64,000 nt of DNA from Chloroflexales bacterium ZM16-3 (GCA_004138175.2 RYFE02000004.1:62001-126000); one strand, 5' to 3'. Numbered from the stretch's first letter, positions 50,500 through 58,645 are shown. Program-made: numbers and translations. Notes: generated by a model from the letters alone, not told the origin.

Positions 50500-51537
50500 T
50501 CATCCCGTAAAGATCGGGTGGCGCTGGCGGATCGTCGCGATCTGCTGGCCGGGGTCGATCCCATCGGTCTGCGGCCTGCCGAGCAGGTCGAGCCCGGGGT
50601 CGCGCCCGAGCATTAGTCGTAGCGATGCGACGGCGCACGCACCCAGGGCCTCCAGGCTATAGCCGCCCTCCAGGATCAGGGCCACCCTGCCCTCGCAGAG
50701 CTCATCGGCCAGCGCCAGCAGCGTGGCGGTGAGGTGGGAGAAGCCCGTCGTCGAGAGCGCCATCGGCCCGAGCGGGTCCTTCCAGTGGCTGTCGTAGCCA
50801 GCGGAGACGAGCAGCAGATCGGGCCGGAAGCGCCGCAGAGCCGGGGCCACGAGCTCGGCGAAGACCCTGGCGTAGCCCGAGTCGCCGACGCCAAAGGGCA
50901 GCGGGATGTTCAGCGTCGTCCCGGCGGCCGGGCCGGCCGCTCCTACATCTGCCATCGCCCCGGTGCCGGGGTAGAAGGGCGCGGCGTGGGTGGAGATGAA
51001 CAGCACCTGCGGGTCGTCGTAGAAGACGTCCTGGGTTCCGTTCCCGTGATGGACATCGTAGTCCACAATTGCCACGCGCTCCAGCCCGTAGTGCCTGGTC
51101 GCGTAGCGGGCGGCCACAGCGATATTGTTGATCAGGCAGAAGCCCATTGCCCGGCCAGGTGTGGCGTGGTGGCCAGGCGGGCGTACCAGGGCGAAGGCGT
51201 TGCTGCGCCCGCCGCCCATGGTCACATCAACGGCACCCATCGCCGCGCCGGCCGCGAACACCGCAGCGTCCCAGCTATCGGCCGTCACATAGGTGTCGCC
51301 GTCGATCTGGCCCCCGCCGTAGCTGCTTAGGGTACGTATGCGCCGCAGCAGCTCGGGCGTGTGGACGGCCAGCAGCGCCGCCTCGGGCGCCTCAGCCGGA
51401 GCCCTTCTGCGTAGGTCGTCGGCTAGGCCAGACACTGCGATCGCCTCCATAATTGCTTCGAGCCGATCCGCGCACTCGGGGTGTCCATACCATGTGTGTG
51501 CGGAGAATAGCGCATCGCTCAGGATCACGGTACTCAT
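50500..51537 (-). CDS. Histone deacetylase / AcuC-family amidohydrolase
   Basis: About 345 residues. Zn-dependent deacetylase fold: HPECADRLEAIMEAI at the start, RPPGHHA (paired active-site His), DYDVHHGNGTQDVFY (Zn ligands Asp and His), SAGYDSHWKDPLG (third Zn ligand Asp), and the transition-state Tyr in LEGGYSLEAL. Bacterial relatives deacetylate acetyl-CoA synthetase (AcuC), acetylpolyamines or other small amides. ATG 51537 follows GGAG on the minus strand. Lies upstream of hisH, but a repeat separates them. Confidence 0.92.
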   Translation of the reverse strand: MSTVILSDALFSAHTWYGHPECADRLEAIMEAIAVSGLADDLRRRAPAEAPEAALLAVHTPELLRRIRTLSSYGGGQIDGDTYVTADSWDAAVFAAGAAMGAVDVTMGGGRSNAFALVRPPGHHATPGRAMGFCLINNIAVAARYATRHYGLERVAIVDYDVHHGNGTQDVFYDDPQVLFISTHAAPFYPGTGAMADVGAAGPAAGTTLNIPLPFGVGDSGYARVFAELVAPALRRFRPDLLLVSAGYDSHWKDPLGPMALSTTGFSHLTATLLALADELCEGRVALILEGGYSLEALGACAVASLRLMLGRDPGLDLLGRPQTDGIDPGQQIATIRQRHPIFTG

Positions 51538-51634
51538 CGGAGGCTCCATTTAGGCGTGCGATTTCTCTATTGTACCCTATCTGCGAGCGGCGGCGCTGAA
51601 CCGCTGATTATAGCACCAGACTTGGCAAGGTTAG

Positions 51635-51653
51635 AGTCCCCTGTCCCCTGTCC
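51635..51653. repeat. Heptamer pair CCCCTGT
   Basis: Short CCCCTGT tandem (about 2.5 units) upstream of the gene at 51679; inverse of the GGGACAG array at 17326. Confidence 0.55.
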
Positions 51654-51678
51654 GCTCTTGTTCGAGTACAATAAGGCT

Positions 51679-52191
51679 ATGAACGACGAGGATATCCAGA
51701 GCTGGCTCGCCCAGCGTCTGCCGCCCGCCCTGTCCGCTAGTCCGCCCCAGGTGCGCCGCTACGCCGACGAGCTGGTGATCATGCTTCAGATCGCCCCGCC
51801 GTCCGACCCCGGCGAAACCGCCGCCCTGATCAGCCGGCTCCGCGAGGAGAGCCGCGTCGTACGCATCCAGATCGCCGCCGAGATCGAGCGCGCCCAGAAT
51901 ATCTCTGTCGCCTGGGGCATGCGTGTGGGCGACGCAGAGACCCTCTTCACCTCACGCACCGCCCCGGTGATGACCCGCCTCGCCCGCGCCGAGCGCGATG
52001 TCCTCGACACGCTGGTGGCCGCCGGAGTCGCGGAGACCCGCAGCAGCGCCCTGGCCTACACGGTGCGCACCTTCGCCGCCGAGCACGGCGACTGGCTCGC
52101 CGAGGTTCGCCAGGCCATCGCCGAGGTTGATCGTGTGCGCGCCCGTCTGCGCACCCGCCCGCGCAAAGGGATACCGAATGTTAACGAATAA
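51679..52191 (+). CDS. Unknown protein, possible ribbon-helix-helix end
   Basis: About 170 residues, helical and charged, no signal peptide. It starts MNDEDIQSWLAQRLPPAL. The region around 110-150 (RDVLDTLVAAGVAETRSSALAYTV) reads like a ribbon-helix-helix segment (short strand, then S-x-A-x3 helix), suggesting a DNA-binding or assembly role. The last residues (GIPNVNE) run into a GCGAATA-type repeat, so the natural C-terminus may have been a little different. TACAAT at 51667-51672 lies just before the start and could be a -10 of a leaderless transcript. A single gene next to tRNA-Pro. Confidence 0.6.
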   Translation: MNDEDIQSWLAQRLPPALSASPPQVRRYADELVIMLQIAPPSDPGETAALISRLREESRVVRIQIAAEIERAQNISVAWGMRVGDAETLFTSRTAPVMTRLARAERDVLDTLVAAGVAETRSSALAYTVRTFAAEHGDWLAEVRQAIAEVDRVRARLRTRPRKGIPNVNE

Positions 52192-52258
52192 GCGAATGCG
52201 CGAATGAGCGGCCCATTCGCGCATTCGTTAACATTCGTTGAACCGTTTGACATTCGCT
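52184..52258. repeat. GCGAATR repeat with inverse copies
   Basis: CGAATAAGCGAATGCGCGAATG, then CATTCGCGCATTCG and further CATTCG units. The halves can pair. It overlaps the stop of the upstream gene and precedes tRNA-Pro. Confidence 0.7.
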
Positions 52259-52284
52259 GCTCTTCCTGCTACCCTTACAGTAAT

Positions 52285-52361
52285 CGGGGCGTGGCTCAGC
52301 CTGGTAGAGCACCGCGTTTGGGACGCGGGGGTCGTGGGTTCAAATCCCTCCGCCCCGACCA
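52285..52361 (+). tRNA. tRNA-Pro (anticodon TGG)
   Basis: 77 nt. Acceptor CGGGGCG pairs with CGCCCCG; D-arm GCTCAGCCTGGTAGAGC; anticodon stem CCGCG/CGCGG with loop TTTGGGA (anticodon TGG); T-loop TTCAAAT; discriminator A and encoded CCA. The T-stem has one mismatch. It reads the CCN proline codons with wobble. An intrinsic terminator follows. Confidence 0.93.
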
Positions 52362-52406
52362 TTCTTCGCAACATATGTGTCCGAGCGGGCGATAGACGTC
52401 GGCCAT

Positions 52407-52438
52407 CAGCGCACTAGCGCCGGTGCGCTGGCGTTTTT
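52407..52438 (+). terminator. Intrinsic terminator
   Basis: CAGCGCAC (52407-52414), loop TAGCGCCG, GTGCGCTG (52423-52430), then GCGTTTTT. It ends the tRNA transcript. Confidence 0.8.
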
Positions 52439-52500
52439 GCCGTCGCAGCACGTGAAGAGAAGGAGCGCGCCGGCCTGAGAAACCTGCGCACAACACCCAT

Positions 52501-53193
52501 ATGTCCACTATCCTGCTGGTTGAGGACGAGACGACTCTGGCTGAGACCCTGCGCTACAACCTGGAGCGCGAGGGCTACAGCGTCATGATCGCATCAGACG
52601 GTGTGCAGGGCCTTGAGCAGGCCCGCCGCGAGCAGCCCGATCTGATCGTTCTCGATATTATGCTCCCCCGGCTCGACGGCTTCTCCGTCTGCCGCATCCT
52701 CCGCCAGGAGAGCGATGTCCCGATCATCATGCTCACCGCCCGCCAGGATGAGGTTGACCGCATCGCCGGCCTTGAGCTTGGCGCCGACGACTATATCAGC
52801 AAGCCCTTCAGCCTCGGCGAGTTCCTGGCCCGCATCCGCGCGATCATGCGCCGCTCTGATCGACATCCCCGCGTCGGCAGCCGTGAGGTGCTAGAGGCCG
52901 GCGCCCTCCGCGTCGATACCAGCAGCCGCCGCGCCTGGTGCGAGAGCCAGGAGCTCACCCTCCCCCAGAAGGAGTTCGATCTCCTCACCTGCCTCGTCCG
53001 AAACCGCGGTATCGCCCTCTCGCGCGACCTGCTCCTCGAACGGGTCTGGGGCCTCGACTTTATCGGCGACAGCCGCACCGTCGATGTCCATATCCGCTGG
53101 CTCCGCGAGAAGATCGAGTCAGAACCGGCTCGCCCGCGCTATATCCAGACGGTTCGCGGCGTCGGCTATCGCTTCGAGGCACCTGAGAGTTAA
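52501..53193 (+). CDS. OmpR/PhoB-type response regulator
   Basis: 230 residues. Receiver (1-120; acidic E8/D9, D52 in [14 protein letters not shown] in [10 protein letters not shown]) and a full winged-helix DNA-binding domain (135-228; [40 protein letters not shown]). No Shine-Dalgarno is visible at ATG 52501, so the mRNA may be leaderless. A 17-bp hairpin lies between it and its kinase gene. The pair resembles PhoB/PhoR, though phosphate control is only inferred. Confidence 0.93.
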   Translation: MSTILLVEDETTLAETLRYNLEREGYSVMIASDGVQGLEQARREQPDLIVLDIMLPRLDGFSVCRILRQESDVPIIMLTARQDEVDRIAGLELGADDYISKPFSLGEFLARIRAIMRRSDRHPRVGSREVLEAGALRVDTSSRRAWCESQELTLPQKEFDLLTCLVRNRGIALSRDLLLERVWGLDFIGDSRTVDVHIRWLREKIESEPARPRYIQTVRGVGYRFEAPES

Positions 53194-53231
53194 ATATGCG
53201 AGGTGCGGGCGTCGCCGCACCTCGCATATTT
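53192..53231. repeat. Hairpin between response regulator and kinase genes
   Basis: Arms 53192-53208 and 53215-53231 (AATATGCGAGGTGCGG core and complement), loop GCGTCG. It begins at the stop codon of the regulator and ends 11 bp before the kinase start. A likely attenuator or mRNA-processing site that sets the ratio of the two proteins. Confidence 0.65.
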
Positions 53232-53242
53232 GGATATAGATT

Positions 53243-54406
53243 ATGAGCTTGCTTGATATCGCTCTTGCACTAGGCTTGCTCGTCAGCCTGGGCGTGATCT
53301 TCTGGCTGCTCGCCCGCCGCCCGGCCCCCCCCGTGCCTGCGCCCGCGCCCGCACCCCCGTGGCACGATGACCTCGACGCCGCAGGCCAGCCACTCTTCCA
53401 GGCCGCCGCCGCCGCGCTCGATGCCGGGCTGGTCGCCGTCGACCTGGCCCGCCGGGTGCGCTTCGTCAGCGACCACGCCGCCCAGATGCTGGCCATCGCC
53501 GAGGATTCTGTCGGCCTGGGGCTGATCACCCTTCTGCGTGACCACCAGGCCGACGCGCTTGTCGCCGAGGTGCTGCGCGACGGCGAGCCCCGCGAGATGA
53601 CGATGCACCCGATATCGAGCGGGCGCACCCTGCGCCTGCGCTGCTCGGCACTCCCCGGGCCCGGCGCGCTCCTGATCATCCGCGATGTCACCCAGATCAG
53701 TATGCTTGAGCGGTCCCGCCGCGACCTGGTGGCCAATGTCAGCCATGAGCTGCGCACGCCCCTCGCCTCGCTCAAGCTGCTCGTTGAGACGGTGCAGTCT
53801 GAGCCGCCCCCCGATGTGACCCGCCGCATGCTCGGCCAGATGGCCCAGGAGATCGATGCCGTCACCCAGCTTGTCGATGAGCTTCACGACCTCGCTCAGA
53901 TCGAGTCGGGCCGAGTGACGCTCAAGCTCGCGCCGCTGCTGATCGGCCCGGTTGTTGATCGCGCCCTGGAGCGCATCCGCCCCCAGGCCGAGCGCAAGGG
54001 CTTGCGCACCTGCGCCGAGATCAGCGGCGGCGAGGCCGCCGTGCTTATGGACCCCGACCGGGTCGGCCAGGTGTTGCTGAACCTGCTGCACAACGCGGTG
54101 AAGTTTACCTCCGAGGGCGGTGAGGTGCGCGTTCAGGCCAAGCTCATCGCCGAGGACGCTGGCCAGTCCGGGCCGTGGCTCCAGGTCAGCGTCTGTGACA
54201 CGGGCGTGGGCATCCCCTCCCAGGATCTGCCCAGGATCTTCGAGCGCTTCTACAAGGTAGACCGGGCGCGCACCCGCCTCGCCGGGGGCACCGGCCTCGG
54301 CCTGGCCATCGCCAAGCACCTTGTTGAGGGCCACGGCGGACGCCTCTGGGCCGACAGCGTCGAGGGCCACGGCAGCACCTTCTCCTTCACCCTCCCCGTC
54401 GCGTAG
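53243..54406 (+). CDS. PhoR-type sensor histidine kinase
   Basis: 387 residues. One N-terminal membrane helix (about 2-24, LALGLLVSLGVIFWLL), a proline-rich linker, a PAS domain (about 50-150), HisKA with H168 in NVSHELRTPLAS, and HATPase with NLLHNAVKFTS, DTGVGI and GGTGLGLAIAKH. With a single helix and no large extracellular domain it resembles PhoR, which senses through partner proteins. It should phosphorylate the regulator at 52501. Confidence 0.92.
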   Translation: MSLLDIALALGLLVSLGVIFWLLARRPAPPVPAPAPAPPWHDDLDAAGQPLFQAAAAALDAGLVAVDLARRVRFVSDHAAQMLAIAEDSVGLGLITLLRDHQADALVAEVLRDGEPREMTMHPISSGRTLRLRCSALPGPGALLIIRDVTQISMLERSRRDLVANVSHELRTPLASLKLLVETVQSEPPPDVTRRMLGQMAQEIDAVTQLVDELHDLAQIESGRVTLKLAPLLIGPVVDRALERIRPQAERKGLRTCAEISGGEAAVLMDPDRVGQVLLNLLHNAVKFTSEGGEVRVQAKLIAEDAGQSGPWLQVSVCDTGVGIPSQDLPRIFERFYKVDRARTRLAGGTGLGLAIAKHLVEGHGGRLWADSVEGHGSTFSFTLPVA

Positions 54407-54422
54407 GGTCGTCGTAGGGGTG

Positions 54423-54454
54423 GCGTAGGGGCGGCTCGCGAGCCGCCCCTACGC
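54423..54454. repeat. GTAGGGGCGGCTCG palindrome
   Basis: Perfect 32-bp inverted repeat, 16 bp after the kinase stop. It can serve as a terminator-like hairpin. Confidence 0.7.
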
Positions 54455-54538
54455 GCAACCCGCACACTCCCTCCACAAGTTCTCCATCCTGGCCTGCTAC
54501 CCTAGTGGCAGATAACGCAGACGCCCAGGAGGAGAGAT

Positions 54539-55420
54539 ATGAGCACGAAGCTTCCCGCAGACAAACCCCGCAGCCGACTCGCCGCCCTCTGGGGCACCCA
54601 GAGCCTGCGGCGGATCACCCAGTTCGGCTTTCTGGCCATGATTGTGGCCGGGGTCGTCCAGCACACCCTCAGCGAAGATAGCACCTCGCCCGAGGCCGTC
54701 TGCCCCTTCGGCGGCCTGGAGACGCTCTATAGCTACTTCACCACCGGCGGCACGATCAACCACACCCATCTGTCGAACCTGGTGCTGCTAGGGGCCGTGG
54801 TGCTGCTCACGCTGCTCGCCCGTGGCGCATTCTGCGGCTGGATCTGCCCCTTCGGCACCATCCAGGAGTGGATTAATAGCTTCAGCCGCTGGCTCCAGGC
54901 GCGCATCAAGCCCCTCGGCCGCGCCGGCCGCGCCCTGCGCCGCGCCGCCCGCCGCCCGATCTTCGCCACGCTTGACCGCGTCCTCAGCTACGGCCGCTAC
55001 GTTGTGCTGGCCACGATCATCGGCGGCACCATCGCCTACGGCACCATGGTCTTCCGCGACTACGATCCCTGGTCGGCCCTGATCAGCGTGACCGAGTTCG
55101 AGCTGACTGCCGGCGCGGTGATCCTCGGCGTCGTTCTGCTGACCTCCCTGGTTGTCGAGCGGCCCTGGTGTCGCTACGCCTGCCCGCTGGGCGCAACCAT
55201 CGGCCTCGTCGGCCGCTTCAGCCCCATGCGCATCCAGCGCGAGGACTCCGCCTGCACCGGCTGCACCCTCTGCACCCACCGCTGCCCGATGGGCATCGAT
55301 GTGGCTACCGCCAGCGATATTACCGATATGCGCTGCATCAGCTGCCTCCAGTGCGTGGACTCCTGCGTGCAGCCCGAGGCCCTCGACCTGCGGCTGAGCA
55401 TCCCTCTGACGACGAAGTAA
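54539..55420 (+). CDS. Membrane 4Fe-4S protein (NapH/CcoG/NosR-like)
   Basis: 293 residues with about five membrane helices. Cys motifs: CPFGGLE (about 59), CGWICPFGT (about 99) and CRYACPLGA (about 212), then two ferredoxin-type clusters CTGCTLCTHRCP and CISCLQCVDSC near the C-terminus. This arrangement is typical of NapH/CcoG-type proteins that pass electrons from quinol to other redox partners or help metal-centre assembly. GGAGAG precedes the start. The next gene, 12 bp downstream, is probably its partner. Confidence 0.88.
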   Translation: MSTKLPADKPRSRLAALWGTQSLRRITQFGFLAMIVAGVVQHTLSEDSTSPEAVCPFGGLETLYSYFTTGGTINHTHLSNLVLLGAVVLLTLLARGAFCGWICPFGTIQEWINSFSRWLQARIKPLGRAGRALRRAARRPIFATLDRVLSYGRYVVLATIIGGTIAYGTMVFRDYDPWSALISVTEFELTAGAVILGVVLLTSLVVERPWCRYACPLGATIGLVGRFSPMRIQREDSACTGCTLCTHRCPMGIDVATASDITDMRCISCLQCVDSCVQPEALDLRLSIPLTTK

Positions 55421-55432
55421 GGAGCAACGACG

Positions 55433-55837
55433 ATGACGAATCAGCAGAACCGCCGCCAGGTCACGCCCACAGCGCAGCGGCACTGGCGCAGTCTCCACAT
55501 CTCCGCCCCGATCTACGCCGCCCTGGTGCTGGCCGCCTTCATTGGAACCATCCAGCTCGCCCAGATCGCCGGCTTCTGGTCCACCTCTGGCAAGGTCACG
55601 ACCGACGGCGCGCCGGTGGAAGTGACCGGCGCCGACCCGGCCGAGGTCAAGGGCTGGATGACGATCTCTGACGTGATGAGCGCCTACAGCCTGACCCAGG
55701 ACGAGCTCTACACGCACTACGAGATCCCGGCCGACCTACCGGTCAGCGCGGCCCTCAAGGACATCGAGGCGGTCGCCCCCGCCTTCTCCGTCACCGATCT
55801 GCGGGTCTGGCTGGCCGAGCGCGCCGCCCAGCCGTAG
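55433..55837 (+). CDS. Small membrane-anchored protein partner of the 4Fe-4S protein
   Basis: 134 residues. One membrane helix (about 27-45, APIYAALVLAAFIGTIQLA), then a small extracytoplasmic domain: a G-K-V-T/V-E-V-T stretch, VKGWMTISDVMSAYSLTQDELY, and LPVSAALKDIEA. No cysteines or haem motifs. I recognise the pattern MT-x-D/E-V-x2-x-Y as recurring near membrane FeS proteins but know no function. AAGGAGCAACG fits as ribosome binding site, and the two genes are surely one operon. Confidence 0.72.
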   Translation: MTNQQNRRQVTPTAQRHWRSLHISAPIYAALVLAAFIGTIQLAQIAGFWSTSGKVTTDGAPVEVTGADPAEVKGWMTISDVMSAYSLTQDELYTHYEIPADLPVSAALKDIEAVAPAFSVTDLRVWLAERAAQP

Positions 55838-55840
55838 GGC

Positions 55841-55895
55841 GATTGCAGATTGTAGATTGCAGATGAGGTGTCAGCTTTGCTGGCACCTCATCTGC
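55841..55895. repeat. ATTGCAG heptamers plus terminator-like hairpin
   Basis: Three 7-bp units (ATTGCAG, ATTGTAG, ATTGCAG) lead into a hairpin with arms GCAGATGAGGTG (55859-55870) and its complement (55884-55895). It follows the small membrane-protein gene and should end its transcript. Confidence 0.7.
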
Positions 55896-55921
55896 GCATG
55901 CACGCACGTTTTTAGGGGCCA

Positions 55922-55977
55922 ACCTGCAAAGAGAAGATCTCTCAACTTGACCTGCAAAGAGAAGATCTTTCAACTTG
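55922..55977. repeat. 28-bp tandem direct repeat
   Basis: Two adjacent 28-bp copies (55922-55949, 55950-55977), differing at one base. Each has AGAGAAGATCT and CAACTTGA. AT-richer than surroundings; it may be a double operator or the relic of a duplication. The rest of the gap to 56119 holds a possible -10 (TATACT, 56091-56096) without a good -35. Confidence 0.7.
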
Positions 55978-56119
55978 ACCCGCCTTACTTTTGATCAATA
56001 CTAAGGGCATCGGATCTGATTCGTTATGATGCGGTTGAGTGATGCCATGCGCGCATCCCGGCAGATGTAGGTATGCCTCTGCAAATCGGCTATACTATAG
56101 GTCATGTTTGGTCGCGCCC

Positions 56120-56151
56120 AATTTACAATCTACAATCTGCAATCTGCAATT
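56120..56151. repeat. Heptamer array ACAATCT/GCAATCT
   Basis: Units ACAATCT, ACAATCT, GCAATCT, GCAATTC just before the ribosome binding site of the peptidase gene. Confidence 0.8.
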
Positions 56152-56166
56152 CCTGAGGAGGCCGTT

Positions 56167-57369
56167 ATGGTTGACGCCCGCGTCAATGCTGTGTCTGAGA
56201 TCGACTCGCTCGACGGCGAGTCGCTGCTGAATCATGTCTCTGCCCTGGCCTACAACATCGGCCCGCGCCCTGCGGGCCATCCGGCCGAGACCCGCGCCCG
56301 CACCTACATCCGCAAGGCTCTTGAGGAGATGGGCTTTGACGAGGTGAAGGTTCAGCCATTTACGACGCCCGACACCTGGGCCTACGCCCTCGGCACGCCC
56401 TTCGCGCTCTCGCTTGGCGGGCTCCTGCTGGGCCGCCTCGGCCGACTCGGTCGGGCCGTCGGCGCAGTGCTCGGTGCCGGTGCCGCCTACCTCACATGGC
56501 GCGCGGCCAGCGGCCTGAGCCAGCCGCTCGACCGGGTTGCCACCCATCGCCCCTCGGCGAACCTGATCGCCCGTGTCCCCTGCACGGGCCGCCCCCGCCG
56601 CACCGTGGTGCTGATCGCCCACACTGACACCAACCGCCACCGCGATAGCTTCAGCGATGCTCGCAAGGCGGCCCTGCCTGCGACTACGACGGCCCTGATC
56701 GGCCTCCAGGCCGCCGGGGCTGTCGCCGAGGCCGTCGGCGCGCGCTGGATGGGTCGGGCTATTGGCGCCGCTCAGGTCGCCAGCATCGGCGCCCTCCTGT
56801 CCGATGAGAGCGGGCCGTATGTGGATGGTGCCAACGATAACGCTAGCGCGGTCGCCTGTCTGCTTGGCCTCGGTGCCGCCCTGAACGCTCAGCCGCTTGA
56901 GCACACCGATGTCTGGCTGGTCTTCACCGGCGCCGAGGAGGTCGGCCTGCTGGGCACCCACGCCCTGCTCGATGAGTACGGCGACCTGCTGCGCAGCGCC
57001 TACTTCATCAACTTCGAGATGGTTGGCCGGGGCGACCTGGCCTACGTCTCGCGGCACAGCGGATTCTCCTACCTGAGCGGCTACGCCCCCGACACCGATT
57101 CGGTCGCGCTGATCGAGCGCACCGCCAGCGCAAACCGGCACTTCGGCATCTACGGCAAGGATCTCATGATGCTTGACGAGGTCGCCGCTCTGCGCCGACG
57201 CGGCCACCGTGGCATCTGCCTGGTCGGCATCGACCGGGACGGCTGGCCTGCCAACTGGCACCGCGACACCGACGCCATCGGCAACATCCAGCCCGAGGCC
57301 CTGGAGCGCGCCGCCCGCTTCACGATGGCCACACTCCAGACGCTGGACGGCGAGGACTCGTACCGCTAA
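56167..57369 (+). CDS. M28-family metallopeptidase with inserted hydrophobic segment
   Basis: 400 residues. Zn-peptidase features: VVLIAHTDTN (first His/Asp), GANDNASAVA (bridging Asp), FTGAEEVGLLG (catalytic and metal Glu), NFEMVGRG (Glu where many members have Asp), and WHRDTD (last His). Residues about 70-115 are hydrophobic and probably cross the membrane (FALSLGGLLLG, AVGAVLGAGAAYL), replacing part of the usual fold, so the enzyme is probably membrane-bound. GAGGAG at 56155-56160 fixes the ATG. An aminopeptidase role is inferred. Confidence 0.82.
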   Translation: MVDARVNAVSEIDSLDGESLLNHVSALAYNIGPRPAGHPAETRARTYIRKALEEMGFDEVKVQPFTTPDTWAYALGTPFALSLGGLLLGRLGRLGRAVGAVLGAGAAYLTWRAASGLSQPLDRVATHRPSANLIARVPCTGRPRRTVVLIAHTDTNRHRDSFSDARKAALPATTTALIGLQAAGAVAEAVGARWMGRAIGAAQVASIGALLSDESGPYVDGANDNASAVACLLGLGAALNAQPLEHTDVWLVFTGAEEVGLLGTHALLDEYGDLLRSAYFINFEMVGRGDLAYVSRHSGFSYLSGYAPDTDSVALIERTASANRHFGIYGKDLMMLDEVAALRRRGHRGICLVGIDRDGWPANWHRDTDAIGNIQPEALERAARFTMATLQTLDGEDSYR

Positions 57370-57373
57370 CGTC

Positions 57374-57428
57374 ATTGCAGATTGCAGATTGCAGATTGCG
57401 ACCCAATCTGCAATTTGCAATTTGCAAT
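57374..57428. repeat. Heptamer array ATTGCAG with inverse
   Basis: Units ATTGCAG x3 and ATTGCGA, then the inverse AATCTGCAATTTGCAATTTGC. It follows the peptidase stop and can fold back on itself. Confidence 0.85.
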
Positions 57429-57450
57429 CAGGGGGGCGGGGTGGTATCAT
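57422..57450 (+). promoter_or_regulatory. Possible promoter
   Basis: TTGCAA (57422-57427), 17 bp, TATCAT (57445-57450). Transcription would start about 57457, just before the structured region 57471-57610. The -35 is supplied by the end of the heptamer array. Confidence 0.45.
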
Positions 57451-57470
57451 CCGCCTCACCCTGACTGTAC

Positions 57471-57610
57471 GTGGGTGGGTGCGTGTTTTGAGCCAACACG
57501 GTTTCCATGGGAGCTTCGCTCTAACGAGTTGAGCTATGCGGCGGGCCGCAGATGCTCACAGGCGGGCACCCACCTGCTATCGCAGGTTCGAAACTGGCCC
57601 ATCCACGGCA
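57471..57610 (+). ncRNA. Candidate structured RNA, tRNA-like traits
   Basis: A cluster of consistent helices on the plus strand. Closing stem GGTGGGTGC (57474-57482) pairs with GCACCCACC (57566-57574). Inside are GTGTT/AACAC (57483-57499), GAGC/GCTC (57511-57521) and TGAGC plus TGCGGC with GCCGCA plus GCTCA (57529-57558). Outside is ACCTGC/GCAGGT (57573-57588). An alternative fold has GTGGGTG pairing CATCCAC (57600-57606) next to a T-arm-like GCAGGTTCGAAACTGGC. On the minus strand GCTCAACTCGTTAGAGC looks like a tRNA D-arm. It matches no tRNA, tmRNA or SRP RNA I know. It could be a leader of holA or a decayed tRNA. Confidence 0.35.
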
Positions 57611-57628
57611 GAACAGGGCACCACTCTG

Positions 57629-57692
57629 AATTGCAGATTGTAGATTGCAGATTGTAGCTGATGGTGCAATCTACAATCTGCAATCTGCAATA
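57629..57692. repeat. Heptamer array ATTGCAG/ATTGTAG with inverse
   Basis: Four units (ATTGCAG, ATTGTAG, ATTGCAG, ATTGTAG), a 10-bp spacer, then the inverse (GCAATCT, ACAATCT, GCAATCT, GCAATAA). It ends six bases before the holA start codon, where the ribosome binding site should be. Confidence 0.85.
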
Positions 57693-57697
57693 AATGT

Positions 57698-58645
57698 ATG
57701 ATCCACCTCCTCCACGGCCCCGACGAGTACCAGCGCAGCCAGACCCTCGCCCGCATGCGCGCCGACTTCCCCCCCGACCTGGCCGACCTGAATGTCGCAT
57801 CCCTCGACGGGCGCAAGCTCAAGATCGACGCGCTGGCCGCCGCCTGCGAGGCCATGCCCTTCCTGGCCGACCGGCGTCTGGTGATCGTCTCCGACGCCCT
57901 CAAGCACACCAAGGCCGGCAAGGACCGCGAGGATCTGCGGGCCTACCTTGAGCACGTCCCCGCCTTCTGCGACCTGGTCTTCGTCGAGAGCGATGATATC
58001 GACCGGCGCAGCATCCTCTTCACCTACCTCAAGAAGGCCGCCAGCGTCCAGGAGTTTACCCCGCTCCAGGGCTCCGAGCTGACCCGCTGGGTGGCCGAGC
58101 GGGCCAAGGCGCTCCAGGTGCGCCTGGAGCCGGCCGCAGCCCAGCGCCTGATCGAGTTCGTCGGCGGCGACAGCCGGGCCATCGTGAACGAGATGGAGAA
58201 GCTGGCGAGCTATGTGGGCCGGGGCGGCAGGATCACGCCGACCGAGGTGGACCTGCTGGTGCAGGACGGGCAGGAGCAGAACCTGTTTGCCTTTATCGAC
58301 GACCTGAGCGCCCGGCGGCTGGGCTCGGCCCTGCGCGGCGCCCGCCAGCTCCTAGAGGACGGCCAGGCCCCCACCTACATCATGTTTATGGTCGCCCGCC
58401 AGGTGCGCATCCTGCTCGGCGTGCGCGAGCTGAGCGCGCAGCGCCGCCGCCCCGACGATATCGCCGCCGAGCTGGGCCAGCGCCCCTTCGTGGTGAAGAA
58501 GGCCATGGAGCAGGTGCGCGGCTTCGAGGCCGGTGTGCTGGAGCGCCTGCACGACAGGCTGCTGGAGCTAGACCTCGCCACCAAGACCGGGCGCATCCAG
58601 CCCGAGGTGGCCCTTGAGCTGTTTGTGGCCGAGGCCTGCCGGTGA
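57698..58645 (+). CDS. holA: DNA polymerase III delta subunit
   Basis: 315 residues, within the family range. AAA+-like clamp-loader subunit without Walker A: start IHLLHGPDEYQRSQTLARM, MPFLADRRLVIV, DLVFVESDDIDRR, the second domain FVGGDSRAIVNEMEKLA, and the collar domain ending ELDLATKTGRIQPEVALELFV. It opens the beta clamp during loading. The start abuts a heptamer array and no Shine-Dalgarno is visible. Convergent with rpsT, as is common for this pair of genes in many bacteria. Confidence 0.93.
   Translation: MIHLLHGPDEYQRSQTLARMRADFPPDLADLNVASLDGRKLKIDALAAACEAMPFLADRRLVIVSDALKHTKAGKDREDLRAYLEHVPAFCDLVFVESDDIDRRSILFTYLKKAASVQEFTPLQGSELTRWVAERAKALQVRLEPAAAQRLIEFVGGDSRAIVNEMEKLASYVGRGGRITPTEVDLLVQDGQEQNLFAFIDDLSARRLGSALRGARQLLEDGQAPTYIMFMVARQVRILLGVRELSAQRRRPDDIAAELGQRPFVVKKAMEQVRGFEAGVLERLHDRLLELDLATKTGRIQPEVALELFVAEACR

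Noticed and set aside
57465-57545. tRNA gene on the minus strand
   Set aside because: Only a D-arm-like segment fits. The expected acceptor and T-arm pairings fail and there is no consistent anticodon arm.
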